Part shown: piece by piece, positions 8,812-17,569 of the stretch
How the letters are laid out: each line of letters begins with the position of its first letter
How positions within the stretch are numbered: position 1 is the first letter of the stretch
Translations under genes and position numbers: made by a program
DNA from: Caldivirga sp. MU80
GTDB taxonomy: Archaea > Thermoproteota > Thermoprotei > Thermoproteales > Thermocladiaceae
Length of the DNA: 61,188 nucleotides
Assembly: GCF_001663375.1 (NCBI RefSeq)
Contig: NZ_LCTF01000010.1
Coordinates: 1-61,188 of the forward strand
Direction: 5' to 3'
The notes under the pieces: model-generated
Database searches by the model: none
Seen by the model: the letters and a program-made list of their open reading frames with translations, nothing else
What the model was told of the DNA's origin: nothing

Positions 8812-9809
8812 TTAGGTACTTTTCCAGTAAACCTTAGGTACTTTTCCAGTAAACCAGCCTGGTTAAGTAACTCGCATACCCTGCAGACCCTGCCTGACGT
8901 TGGGAAGCCGCAGTAGGTGCATTTATTCAACTTTACCTGCTCCTTAAACCTGTCATTAATCATTTTGGACAATTGGTCGCCGAAGGAGACCATGGAGTAC
9001 TTGACGTTTGGGTTATCCCTCTCCCACCTGGCCAGGGTGAACTTAAGCTCAAAGCGTGGGTTGTTGTAGACGAAGGGGCATTCAATCGTCATGAGCGGTA
9101 TGCCGTGGTAGTAGGCGTAGATGGCTACCTCCTCCTCCCTCACAAACCTAAGTGGCTTAATCCTAGGTATGAACTCCTCCTCAGCCACGTCGTTGCTTGG
9201 TGTGACGCCGAACCAGGCGAACCTCTTAATATCATTACTCATGACGTTCAGCATGACTGTCTGAGCCTCGTCATCCAGGTTGTGGCCTGTGGCTATCTTG
9301 CTTAAGTTAAGTCTCCTGCCTATGATATTCATTGCCCTCCTCCTCAAGACCCCGCATATGGTGCACATATGCACGTTAACACCTTTACCCCATAGGCCTT
9401 GGGCCACGTCAAACGCTGTGACCCCGAATAGATCTTTGAATGTGAATAACTTGTACTCAATGTTAAACTCACTGGCTAACTTGCCTATGTAGTCACCTGC
9501 GCTTGACCTCCTCACGCAACTGTATGGTTGACCCTCATCAATACTGAAGGCTATTAACTCGGCATCCCTAGGTATCTTACCGTGTCTCCTTAACTTACCC
9601 AGCAGGTACATTAAAACAAGGCTATCCTTACCACCGCTAATTGCTATGCCAATTCTATCGCCACTGCCTATTAACCTGTACCTCCTAATTGTCCTAGTCA
9701 CGGTGTCCTCAATAGTATTAAATAGGCAGTTTAGACAAAGCCTCTCACCACTAGACACCTTGAAGTACTGGGCTTCCCTAACGCCACACCTGTCGCACAA
9801 CGCTACCAT
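8808..9809 (-). CDS. tRNA 2-thiolation enzyme, NcsA/TtuA family
   Basis: A 333-residue PP-loop ATPase of the Ncs6/TtuA family, which activates the tRNA uridine and inserts sulfur (2-thiouridine at position 34 or 54, important for heat stability). In order: an N-terminal zinc finger (CDRCG and CLNC), the PP-loop AISGGKDSLVLMYL (about 54-67), a CTIC pair for the iron-sulfur cluster with a further Cys upstream, GHNLDDEAQT, and a C-terminal zinc finger (CTYC and CRVC). The start is ATG at 9809, with a TATA element (ATATTAAC) about 30 bases upstream. The last eight residues (RFTGKVPK) come from the frameshifted second copy of a 22-base duplication and are unlikely to be ancestral. Confidence 0.92.
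   Translation of the reverse strand: MVALCDRCGVREAQYFKVSSGERLCLNCLFNTIEDTVTRTIRRYRLIGSGDRIGIAISGGKDSLVLMYLLGKLRRHGKIPRDAELIAFSIDEGQPYSCVRRSSAGDYIGKLASEFNIEYKLFTFKDLFGVTAFDVAQGLWGKGVNVHMCTICGVLRRRAMNIIGRRLNLSKIATGHNLDDEAQTVMLNVMSNDIKRFAWFGVTPSNDVAEEEFIPRIKPLRFVREEEVAIYAYYHGIPLMTIECPFVYNNPRFELKFTLARWERDNPNVKYSMVSFGDQLSKMINDRFKEQVKLNKCTYCGFPTSGRVCRVCELLNQAGLLEKYLRFTGKVPK
8812..8855. repeat. Perfect 22-bp tandem duplication
   Basis: Two adjacent identical 22-base copies (8812-8833 and 8834-8855, TTAGGTACTTTTCCAGTAAA plus CC). They sit at the junction between the transposon relic and the ncsA coding region. Because 22 is not a multiple of three, the second copy is read in another frame and creates the last residues and stop of NcsA. 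Confidence 0.95.
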
Positions 9810-9981
9810 AGGGTTACAGGGCTTAGTTAACCCACAGTTAATATAGTCTCCTCAATTAACAGCCAAAACTTAACACCAGCAGAGAATGCAGTCTTTAACC
9901 TAACAGCCTTACACACAATAACATTTCCTCCATCGAATAACTCACATAACCACTCCCTATGTTAACTATAAATGAAGTTTA

Positions 9982-10758
9982 TTAATAAAAGAGTAGCAAT
10001 CTAATGATGATTATTAAGCTAGTGCATGCTAGAGTAACTAGGTTAAATATAATTGATGTTATCGCTACCACGGCTAGGATTATTAAGGCATAGCGCCTCC
10101 ATGCAATACCTAACCTGCCCAGTGGTATGAAGGGTGTTAAAAGCACTATTAGGTATATAATGAGCAATTCAAGTTGAGCCAGCGAGTGTGGGTTAAGCAA
10201 TTTAAACTCCATGTACAGTGCGTATTGAGCTAGGGCAACCCCAGGGGCGGTTTTACTTAGCCTAATATATCCACCGTACCTGTCCCTTAACACAACTAGT
10301 AATGCAGCGGCCATTATGAATGGGACCAGTGAGTATAGCGCAACTGCCAGTTGCGATATGCCCACTAGAATTACCAGCGGTGATGCGAGAAGTAGTGGTG
10401 TCACTTGCCCAACTGTATTAACTGTCCTAGTGACTCCTATTGCCAGCGCCAGGGCTATGAAGGGTGAGGCAAGGAGTATGGGTAATTGTGTACCAAGGCC
10501 CATGGCCATGAGCACGGTTATTGTTATCCACGTTAAGGCTAGGTTAAGCATCGACACGGTGTAGGACCTGGTCATCCCATGATAGCTAAATAACCCGCTC
10601 CTAATTAGGTAACGCTGAATAATTGGCGTAGCCGCCATTGAGATAGAGACCGCGTACTCAGCTTGGTTAAAATGCAGGGCAGATAATGCGTATGTTATGT
10701 AGGTGAGCGTCAATACCGCTACATCATCCCCTAGGTTAATAATCACGTTGTCTCGCAT
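9982..10758 (-). CDS. Polytopic membrane protein, unknown
   Basis: 258 residues with about seven or eight hydrophobic segments covering nearly the whole length. Loops are short; one basic loop (LRDRYGGYIRLSK) lies near residue 155 and another (GRLGIAWRRY) near 220. No transporter or enzyme motif is recognised. The start is ATG at 10758. It is divergent from the alanyl-tRNA editing gene and has no obvious operon partner. Confidence 0.65.
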   Translation of the reverse strand: MRDNVIINLGDDVAVLTLTYITYALSALHFNQAEYAVSISMAATPIIQRYLIRSGLFSYHGMTRSYTVSMLNLALTWITITVLMAMGLGTQLPILLASPFIALALAIGVTRTVNTVGQVTPLLLASPLVILVGISQLAVALYSLVPFIMAAALLVVLRDRYGGYIRLSKTAPGVALAQYALYMEFKLLNPHSLAQLELLIIYLIVLLTPFIPLGRLGIAWRRYALIILAVVAITSIIFNLVTLACTSLIIIIRLLLFY

Positions 10759-10847
10759 TTACGCCAGCTGGTATATTTAGGGTTTTATGCATATGCTGAG
10801 TAACCTAGTGCGGTGAAGTATAATAACCAGTGCTTCAAGTGGTGGTT

Positions 10848-11576
10848 ATGCCTACGGTTCACGTTTACCAGCAGGACAGTTACCTAAAGGAACTTGAAGC
10901 CTCCGTGGTGGCTGTTGATGGGAACCAGGTAATATTGGACAGGACTATAATACACCCAAACAGTGGTGGCGTTGCCCATGACTCAGGGTTAATTATGGTT
11001 AACGGTGAGCAGTATAGGATTGTTGATGCAATGCACAAGAGGGATAGCGATGACGTGATACACGTATTAGATAGGAATCCTCAGGTTAAGCCTGGCGATA
11101 GGGTTAGGGTAATTCTAGACTGGGATAGGCGCTACAGGTTGATGAGGCTGCACACGGCATCCCACATAATGGCCGGCATAGCCTACTCCAAGTACAATGC
11201 CCTAGTGACTGGTGGCGATATTCAACCCGATTATGCCAGGGATGACTACAACTTAACGGCAGGTGGTGAGGAGCTTAGGAGGATTTTTAGTGAAATAGTG
11301 GCTGAGGCCAATGAGGTGGTTAAAAGGGGTATTGAGGTTAAGGTTTACTGGATGCCTAGAGAGGAGGCACTTAGGATACCGGGCATAGTTAAACTGGCCG
11401 AGAGGGAACCACCACCTGGTGATAAGTGGAGGATCGTAGAGATACCGGGTGTTGATGTTCAGGCCGATGGAGGCCCTCATGTCGCCAATACAAGGGAGGT
11501 GGGGGAGATAGTTATGCAGAGGATTGAGAACAGGGGTAGGAATAAGAAAAGAATTTACTTCACGGTTAAGCCGTAA
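10848..11576 (+). CDS. alaX: Alanyl-tRNA editing protein AlaX (medium form)
   Basis: A free-standing editing domain related to the C-terminal part of alanyl-tRNA synthetase; it removes serine or glycine wrongly attached to tRNA-Ala. The zinc motif HTASH lies near residue 100 and the second half of the site is GVDVQADGGPHVANT, where the Cys of synthetase-type proteins is replaced by Asp, as seen in AlaX-M. A glycine-rich GGVAHDSG segment near residue 45 belongs to the N-terminal barrel that marks the M form. The frame begins at GTG 10830, but ATG at 10848 lies 26 bases after TATAATA (10818-10824), so I chose it. Confidence 0.9.
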   Translation: MPTVHVYQQDSYLKELEASVVAVDGNQVILDRTIIHPNSGGVAHDSGLIMVNGEQYRIVDAMHKRDSDDVIHVLDRNPQVKPGDRVRVILDWDRRYRLMRLHTASHIMAGIAYSKYNALVTGGDIQPDYARDDYNLTAGGEELRRIFSEIVAEANEVVKRGIEVKVYWMPREEALRIPGIVKLAEREPPPGDKWRIVEIPGVDVQADGGPHVANTREVGEIVMQRIENRGRNKKRIYFTVKP

Positions 11577-11578
11577 TT

Positions 11579-13360
11579 CTACTCAACGGGCACACCCTTA
11601 GCCTTAACCTCAGCTATTTCCTTGGTTTCAAAGCCCTGCATAACGGACATGACGAAGAATATTATTGATAACGCTATCGCCGCTATGTAATCCCACGGAT
11701 ACTTTAAGTAACCCTCACCCATTGAGCCAACGTAGGATAAGGCACCAATCACTATCATATACCCCACGAACCAGGATGATGAAGCAACCTCCATGGCAGC
11801 GTATGATCCCCTAGTCTTATAGTAAAGGTACAGTAAGGTTACGATCACCGTTAAGGCGAATACCGTCCAGTAAACACTGAAACCTATTAGGCCACTCACC
11901 AGTCCCAGGTACATTACTAAGCCTAGTGTAACCCAGTAGGCCAATGACGCCGCTGAGGCCTCAACTAGGCTTAACCCTAACTTATCCCTATAGCCAAGTA
12001 TCATTAGCGGTAGGCCGAAGGCCGTAACCAGGAACACGTAGCCTAGGCTTGGCCAACCAGTTAGGTATATGAGCATTGATGATGATACGAAGCTTATTAA
12101 GCCTATTAACCATGGTAATGGTACTCTATACGCCCTCCTCAACTCTGGGGCAGTCCTCCTAAGCACTACTAGTGCCGATCCACCTGCTAGGTAATTAACC
12201 ACAGTGGCTGTTGAGGATATGCTGACTATCTGATACCAGGTTGGGAATGGTAGTAGGAATAGCAATGCTAATATGAACGTGAATACCATTGAGAACCAGG
12301 GTGTCTGGAATCTCCTATGCAGTGAGCTGAATATTTCAGGGTAGTAACCCTGCCTTGATAGCCCATAGAGGCTCCTGGCCGTGGCACCAATATAAACACC
12401 CATGGTGCCCGCTGGCGATAGCCAGGCATCGATGAGCAGTATGACTGCGAAAGCTGCTAGGACAGCTACACCACTTGTGGCTAGTTCAGTGTAGAATGGT
12501 GAACCAGCCCAATTGGAGTAGACTAGGTTTCCCCAGTCGCCTGGCTTGATGGGGATTGCATATTCGCCGTTGCTGCCCTTCAACATTATCTTCCCCCAAT
12601 TAACCCCACCTATGAAAGCCACCTCCAGGGCTATGTAAAGGAGCGCCACGATTAGGATTGACAGTATTAAGGCTAGGGGAACGTCACGATGTGGGTTCTC
12701 AGCCTCACCAGCATACTCCAACGCCTGCCTAAAGCCCTCGTAAGCCCAAACTATGCCACTCGGCACCATAGCGGTGAACACTGCCTGCAGGCCAAGTGGT
12801 GTGAAGCCCCCATATTTCGTGAAGTTGCTTGGGTGAAAATATAGGGTTAAGAGGAGCACCACTGTTAATGATGGAACTATGAACTTCCATATGGTTATGG
12901 CTGTGTTAACCTTACCGAAAACATTAACCCCAATTACCTGTATGACGGTGAATAGTGCTATTAAAGCCGCCGCAGCTGCAACACCCAGCGTGGATAGGTA
13001 CCCAGATGGGGTGCTGAAGTAGGGGAAGTAGCTGTTCGTGTACATTATTATGGCCTCAGCCTCCATGGAGACGGTGGTTGCCGTACCTATTAAGTATGCC
13101 CAACCAAGTAGGTAATTTGATAGTGAACCATGGGCGTAATGGTCAATGCGCACCAGTGAACCGCTGAATGGTAATATGGAGCCTAATTCAGCATACGATA
13201 ATCCAATGAATATGAATAATACAGCAGCCACCATCCACGATATGATCGAGGCCGGCCCAGCATAGGACGCCCCAGCTAACGCTGCAAATAACCATCCACT
13301 TCCAATCATACCACTTATTGATAAAAATAGCATATCTGTAAATGTTAACGCCCTCCTCAA
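11579..13360 (-). CDS. APC-superfamily amino-acid permease
   Basis: A 593-residue transporter with about 14 membrane segments. The first helix has the APC signature SGMIGSGWLFA (residues about 15-25), the unwound substrate site of the LeuT-like fold. Helix 6 region GIVWAYEGFRQALEYAGEAENPHRDVP is also typical. It probably imports an amino acid or amine with protons; the substrate is not predictable. It converges with alaX with a 2-base gap. ATG at 13360 is the only sensible start because the first helix begins within ten residues. Confidence 0.9.
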   Translation of the reverse strand: MRRALTFTDMLFLSISGMIGSGWLFAALAGASYAGPASIISWMVAAVLFIFIGLSYAELGSILPFSGSLVRIDHYAHGSLSNYLLGWAYLIGTATTVSMEAEAIIMYTNSYFPYFSTPSGYLSTLGVAAAAALIALFTVIQVIGVNVFGKVNTAITIWKFIVPSLTVVLLLTLYFHPSNFTKYGGFTPLGLQAVFTAMVPSGIVWAYEGFRQALEYAGEAENPHRDVPLALILSILIVALLYIALEVAFIGGVNWGKIMLKGSNGEYAIPIKPGDWGNLVYSNWAGSPFYTELATSGVAVLAAFAVILLIDAWLSPAGTMGVYIGATARSLYGLSRQGYYPEIFSSLHRRFQTPWFSMVFTFILALLFLLPFPTWYQIVSISSTATVVNYLAGGSALVVLRRTAPELRRAYRVPLPWLIGLISFVSSSMLIYLTGWPSLGYVFLVTAFGLPLMILGYRDKLGLSLVEASAASLAYWVTLGLVMYLGLVSGLIGFSVYWTVFALTVIVTLLYLYYKTRGSYAAMEVASSSWFVGYMIVIGALSYVGSMGEGYLKYPWDYIAAIALSIIFFVMSVMQGFETKEIAEVKAKGVPVE

Positions 13361-13606
13361 CCTAACCTGTACCTCACCTGGTTTATCGAAGGCTCATCAA
13401 CTGCATCATTACTTATACCTTTTATAAACCTTACTAACTGCTCAAGTAATTTACCCCTTGAATATTGCAATTTGATTCATGTAAAGATTAAAATAATTAG
13501 GACGCGTAGAGTTGGCATTAATTACTTACTCTATATAGATGGTTTTAAAAATCACACTCTTACGACTAATAGGGTTAAAAAGGGTTTAGGTTTAAAGGGA
13601 ATCTGT

Positions 13607-14407
13607 ATGCAGGATGGCTTAGTGGAGAAGTTCAAGAGGATATTCGCTAAGAGGGGTAGGTCAATAATATTGGCCTATGACCACGGCATAGAACATGGAC
13701 CAACAGACTTCCTAGAAAACCCTGACTCAGCCGACCCATCATACATAGTTAAGCTGGCTAGGGATGCCGGGTTTGATGGAATAGTCCTACAGAGGGGTGT
13801 GGCTGAGAAGTATTATGACGGTGGTGTACCACTCATAGTTAAGTTAAATGGAAAGACAAGCCTGTACACTGGTGAACCATTATCCGTGGCCAACTGTACC
13901 GTTGAGGAGGCTGTTAGCCTTGGTGCAAGTGCCGTCGGCTACACGATATATGCCGGTAGTGGGTACGAGTGGAAGATGTTTGAGGAGGTTGCTAGGATAA
14001 AGAGGGATGCCTTAAAATTCGACATACCACTTGTCATATGGTCATACCCAAGGGGAGGTAAGGTTAAGGATGAGACGGCGCCTGAGATTGTTGCCTACGC
14101 CGCTAGGGTTGCACTTGAGGTTGGAGCCGATGCAATGAAGATAAAGTACACCGGTGACCCTAAGACATTCTCATGGGCTGTTAAGGTGGCTGGAAAGGTG
14201 CCTGTGCTGATGTCAGGTGGACCAAAGACGAAGACCGAGGTGGAGTTCCTTAAGCAGGTTGAGGGTGTTATTGAAGCTGGTGCATTGGGCATTGCAGTTG
14301 GTAGGAACGTTTGGCAGAGGAGGGATGCCTTAAAATTCGCCCAGGTCCTCGGTAAACTGGTTTACGAGGGTAGGAAGGTTGAGGAACTTGCGGGTGAATT
14401 ACAATGA
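13607..14407 (+). CDS. fba: Archaeal class I fructose-1,6-bisphosphate aldolase (DhnA/FbaB type)
   Basis: Cleaves or forms fructose 1,6-bisphosphate through a Schiff base. Family hallmarks are SIILAYDHGIEHGP near the N-terminus, the Schiff-base lysine region DAMKIKYTGDP (Lys178 or 180), and the phosphate-binding MSGGPK and AVGRNVWQ segments. The open frame starts at 13472, but the first 45 codons have no family counterpart; ATG at 13607 gives 266 residues, the normal size, and a TTAAAAAG element sits about 30 bases before it. Its stop overlaps the start of the phosphofructokinase gene by 4 bases (ATGA), forming the fba-pfp operon known from Thermoproteus tenax. Archaeal members of some lineages also act as FBP phosphatase, but that is a different, unrelated family. 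Confidence 0.93.
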   Translation: MQDGLVEKFKRIFAKRGRSIILAYDHGIEHGPTDFLENPDSADPSYIVKLARDAGFDGIVLQRGVAEKYYDGGVPLIVKLNGKTSLYTGEPLSVANCTVEEAVSLGASAVGYTIYAGSGYEWKMFEEVARIKRDALKFDIPLVIWSYPRGGKVKDETAPEIVAYAARVALEVGADAMKIKYTGDPKTFSWAVKVAGKVPVLMSGGPKTKTEVEFLKQVEGVIEAGALGIAVGRNVWQRRDALKFAQVLGKLVYEGRKVEELAGELQ

Positions 14408-15414
14408 AGATTGGCGTATTGACCGGCGGTGGGGATGCACCGGGCTTAAACATAGCCGTCTACACCTTCGTTAAGCTAGCTGAGAAGCGGCACGACGTCT
14501 ACATAATATACCATGGCTGGAGGGGGTTACTTGAAAGGGAGGTTAAGAAGGTCTCGTCACTAGAGCTGATTGACCATGCCTTTGAAGGTGGCACATACAT
14601 AAAGACCTCTAGGACAAATCCATTTAAGGATGAGGAGAGGGCTAGGTTACTTGAGAAGAACGTTAAGGAGCTGGGTCTCGACGTAGTTGTTGCCATTGGT
14701 GGCGATGATACGCTTGGTGCAGCCGGCGAGGCCCAGAGGAGGGGTATACTTAACGCTGTGGGTATACCCAAGACTATTGATAATGATGTTTTTGGTACTG
14801 ATTTTACTATTGGTTTTGATTCTGCTGTTAATGCTGCTGTTTCTGTTTCTGAGTCCTTTAGGACTACCTTGATGTCTCATGAGAGGGTTGGTGTTGTGGA
14901 GGTTATGGGTAGGGAGGCGGGCTGGGTAGCGTTACACACAGGACTAGCAACAATGGCAGACGCAACAATAATTCCTGAGAAACCGGTGAGTTGGGATTCA
15001 GTGGCTAGGAGGGTTAAGGAGGCCTATGCCGATAAACACTGGGCCCTTGTGGTAATCTCCGAGGGTGTTAAGGAGTATGGTGGACCAAGGGATGAGTTCG
15101 GGCATGCTAGGTTGGGTGGTGTTGGAAACGAGCTGGCTGACTACATAGAGAAGGCAACGGGCATTGAGACTAGGGCAGTAATCCCAGGGCACATAATAAG
15201 GGGAGTACCACCAACAGCCTTCGACAGAACCCTGGCAATCAGATACGCCACAGCAGCATACGAGGCAATTGAGAATGGTAAATATGGTATAATGGTTGCC
15301 TACAGTAATGGCGAATTAACCCATGTACCTATTGTTGAGGTTGTTGGTAAGAATAAGTTGGTCAGTGGATACTGGCTAAGGCTCTACGAAACCTACTGGG
15401 GAGACTTAAGTTAA
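14404..15414 (+). CDS. pfp: Pyrophosphate-dependent 6-phosphofructokinase
   Basis: A 336-residue PfkA-family enzyme that reversibly phosphorylates fructose 6-phosphate. The phosphate-donor loop reads GGDD (99-102); Asp at the last position rather than Gly is the mark of the pyrophosphate-using form. The catalytic segment PKTIDND (122-128) and MGREAGW (168-174) are intact. It is co-transcribed with fba through a 4-base overlap. Reversibility means the pair can serve glycolysis and gluconeogenesis. Codons about 122-160 are strikingly T-ending compared with the rest of the gene, although the protein sequence there is fully conserved. Confidence 0.93.
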   Translation: MKIGVLTGGGDAPGLNIAVYTFVKLAEKRHDVYIIYHGWRGLLEREVKKVSSLELIDHAFEGGTYIKTSRTNPFKDEERARLLEKNVKELGLDVVVAIGGDDTLGAAGEAQRRGILNAVGIPKTIDNDVFGTDFTIGFDSAVNAAVSVSESFRTTLMSHERVGVVEVMGREAGWVALHTGLATMADATIIPEKPVSWDSVARRVKEAYADKHWALVVISEGVKEYGGPRDEFGHARLGGVGNELADYIEKATGIETRAVIPGHIIRGVPPTAFDRTLAIRYATAAYEAIENGKYGIMVAYSNGELTHVPIVEVVGKNKLVSGYWLRLYETYWGDLS

Positions 15415-15446
15415 AATTAAATAAAAATACGACAATTTGTGTCATC

Positions 15447-16946
15447 TTACTTCTCGCTTTTTCTACGTATTTGTGGAGGCATATTGTAGGGTCTCGTTCC
15501 CCTCCAAAACTCCTCCTCAACCTCAGCGGGTAGGTTATACTCCACGGGGTCCCTGACTCCATTTATCTTGAAGGCTAACCTACGCATGTAGCATGGTCCA
15601 CAGCGGCCACAGTGCCTAGGCCCCTTATCGTAACAGCTCCACGTTAAGTGAAGTGGTGCACCAACCTCAAGGCCAAGTTTAACTATCTCGTGCTTAACCA
15701 GGTGGCCAACCGGCATCAGCAATTCCACATTCTTATTAGGCCCTACGGCGTATGGTAAGACCTGGTTGAGTAACCTTATGAATTCCATTTCGTTATCCGG
15801 GTATGCACCAGCCTCCTCTAGGTTAATACCAGTGGCCACGTAGTTGTAGCCGTATGCCTCAGCTATGGCTGTGGCTAGGGCTATGAAGACGAAGTTCCTG
15901 GCTGGAACCCACTCATGGGCGAACTCAGCCCCTGACACACCATCCCTCCTCCTGTTTATCTCACCATCCCCGAGTAGTGGGGAGCGCCTAACAATCCTGA
16001 AGAAGTCCATGTTAACCTCAAGCAGCGGCACATTAAGGAAGTCCGCTATCCTCCTCACGGCAGCCTCCTCAGGCCCCTCAGCCACGTGGCCATAGTTAAA
16101 GTGCAGCAGCGTAACATCATAACCCTGCTTAACCAGTTGCGTAGCAGCCGTGGTCGAGTCAAGGCCACCGCTGGCAACCACAAGAACCCTCTTGGGTTTA
16201 TTCTCATCCCTACGTAGGCTCAGCTTCCTCCATTCACCGCTGTTTGAAACCTCAACCACGCTGTAGGGCTCAATCCTCTTAATGACATTAGCCTCCCAAG
16301 GTGGCTTATTGGGGTCCTCCAGGTAGGTGTCAAGGCTTGAGAAGAATAAGGCGTTTAACTCCCTATCCCACATTACGTAGAGCGGCTTGAAGTTAACAGC
16401 AAGCCATAGTTTACCAGGCTTCCTCCTATCCATTATAGCTAATGCAAACGAGCCCACTACATCATCCCTAAGCAGCCTTTGAAGACCCTCAAGTGACCCA
16501 TCCCAAACACTCTCAAGTAGCGGCGGCAATATTGAGGAGTCTATTTGGCTAATCTTCTTCACCCCATACTTACCCTCCAACTCTACGTCATTGGCTATGG
16601 TACCATTGTGGGAAACGGCAATGTTCTCGCTAATCATCGGTTGAATGTCGTTAAGACCCTTCTCCCTAACGTACTCCGTCGTTGGTTCAGCCCTATTATT
16701 GGCTATAGCAGCGACTGCATCACTGTCAAGTATCCTTGGGTAACTTGGGAGGGTTTCACTGGCCCTACCAGGCGCCTTAAGCACCTTAAACTCGCCACCC
16801 CTACTTAACGTTACAATACCCCAACTATCCCTACCCCTCTCCTCAGCCTTAATCACAATATCCCTAAGCTTACCCTCAATTAACCTAACCCTATCCTCAT
16901 CAGGCTCCCCGAATATTAAAACCCCGCTAACTGAACATTCAACCAT
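15447..16946 (-). CDS. GAT-QueC fusion, probable archaeosine synthase
   Basis: The N-terminal about 220 residues are a class II glutamine amidotransferase domain (CSVSGVLIFG, NNRAEPT, SHNGTIAND). The C-terminal half is QueC, with PP-loop VVASGGLDSTTAA and the four-Cys zinc site in CYDKGPRHCGRCGPC. Such fusions occur in Crenarchaeota lacking ArcS and are thought to convert preQ0 at tRNA position 15 to archaeosine. The frame opens with GTG at 16970, but ATG at 16946 lies 25-30 bases after TTTAAG and is preferred. Even so, the nucleophile Cys is residue 4 (MVEC), not 2, so three residues must be removed to expose it. This is unusual for the family. Confidence 0.9.
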   Translation of the reverse strand: MVECSVSGVLIFGEPDEDRVRLIEGKLRDIVIKAEERGRDSWGIVTLSRGGEFKVLKAPGRASETLPSYPRILDSDAVAAIANNRAEPTTEYVREKGLNDIQPMISENIAVSHNGTIANDVELEGKYGVKKISQIDSSILPPLLESVWDGSLEGLQRLLRDDVVGSFALAIMDRRKPGKLWLAVNFKPLYVMWDRELNALFFSSLDTYLEDPNKPPWEANVIKRIEPYSVVEVSNSGEWRKLSLRRDENKPKRVLVVASGGLDSTTAATQLVKQGYDVTLLHFNYGHVAEGPEEAAVRRIADFLNVPLLEVNMDFFRIVRRSPLLGDGEINRRRDGVSGAEFAHEWVPARNFVFIALATAIAEAYGYNYVATGINLEEAGAYPDNEMEFIRLLNQVLPYAVGPNKNVELLMPVGHLVKHEIVKLGLEVGAPLHLTWSCYDKGPRHCGRCGPCYMRRLAFKINGVRDPVEYNLPAEVEEEFWRGTRPYNMPPQIRRKSEK

Positions 16947-17001
16947 TGGAGCCAGGCCTAACGCACGCACTTAAATCATTTATGCCCAAGTATTAACTAA
17001 G

Positions 17002-17568
17002 CTACATTAAGGTCTTTTCATTCCCGGTGCCGTGGCTATTGCCCTGTTGAAAGCTTGACCCATACATCAACCTATGGACCTCATCAAGCAGCACCACTAG
17101 GGTTTCTAGAACCATCTTCTTGTTAATGGCTATCAATGGTACCACCTTAATGTCTGGTTTAACACCCAGTATCATCCTCACGTTGTTTATGTCAACCTTT
17201 GCTATGTCTTGTTTATTAGCGGCAACTACATGAGGCGTTGTTGGGAATGTACTCGTGAAGTAATTGTACATGAATATCGCCGACTTAACAGACTCAAGCG
17301 ATGATGAGTCAACCATGAATATGTATGCATGCATACCCCTGGCTATTATCCTCCACAGGAAGTTGAACCTTTCCTGGCCTGGTATGCCGAAGAGGTGAAC
17401 CACAATATCATTAACCCTTATCTTACCGTAATCAAAGGCTACTGTGGTGCTCTTACCGGGCGCAGGAACATCAGTCTCAATGGGCACAACTTCACTTAGT
17501 GTCTTAACGAAGGTCGTCTTACCTGCGCCATAGGGCCCGGCGATAACTAGCTTAAACACCTTAACCAT
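17002..17568 (-). CDS. Small Ras-like GTPase paired with a roadblock protein
   Basis: About 188 residues with P-loop GPYGAGKTT, switch II DxxG-like FGIPGQERF (residues about 60-68) and the guanine-specific NKQD. The Gly-Ile-Pro-Gly-Gln form and the short effector region resemble archaeal Arf/MglA-type GTPases. The upstream roadblock gene ends just before ATG 17568 (GTG at 17577 overlaps it by 8 bases), so the two are translationally linked. By analogy with MglA/MglB, the roadblock dimer may act as GTPase-activating or scaffold partner. The C-terminus is polar with no lipid-anchor Cys. Confidence 0.85.
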   Translation of the reverse strand: MVKVFKLVIAGPYGAGKTTFVKTLSEVVPIETDVPAPGKSTTVAFDYGKIRVNDIVVHLFGIPGQERFNFLWRIIARGMHAYIFMVDSSSLESVKSAIFMYNYFTSTFPTTPHVVAANKQDIAKVDINNVRMILGVKPDIKVVPLIAINKKMVLETLVVLLDEVHRLMYGSSFQQGNSHGTGNEKTLM

Positions 17569-17569
17569 G

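Noticed and set aside
9845-9980. Short protein-like minus-strand frame upstream of ncsA (DGGNVIVCKAVRLK and on)
   Set aside because: About 42 codons without a credible start codon; it overlaps the ncsA promoter. It may be a gene fossil but cannot be supported.
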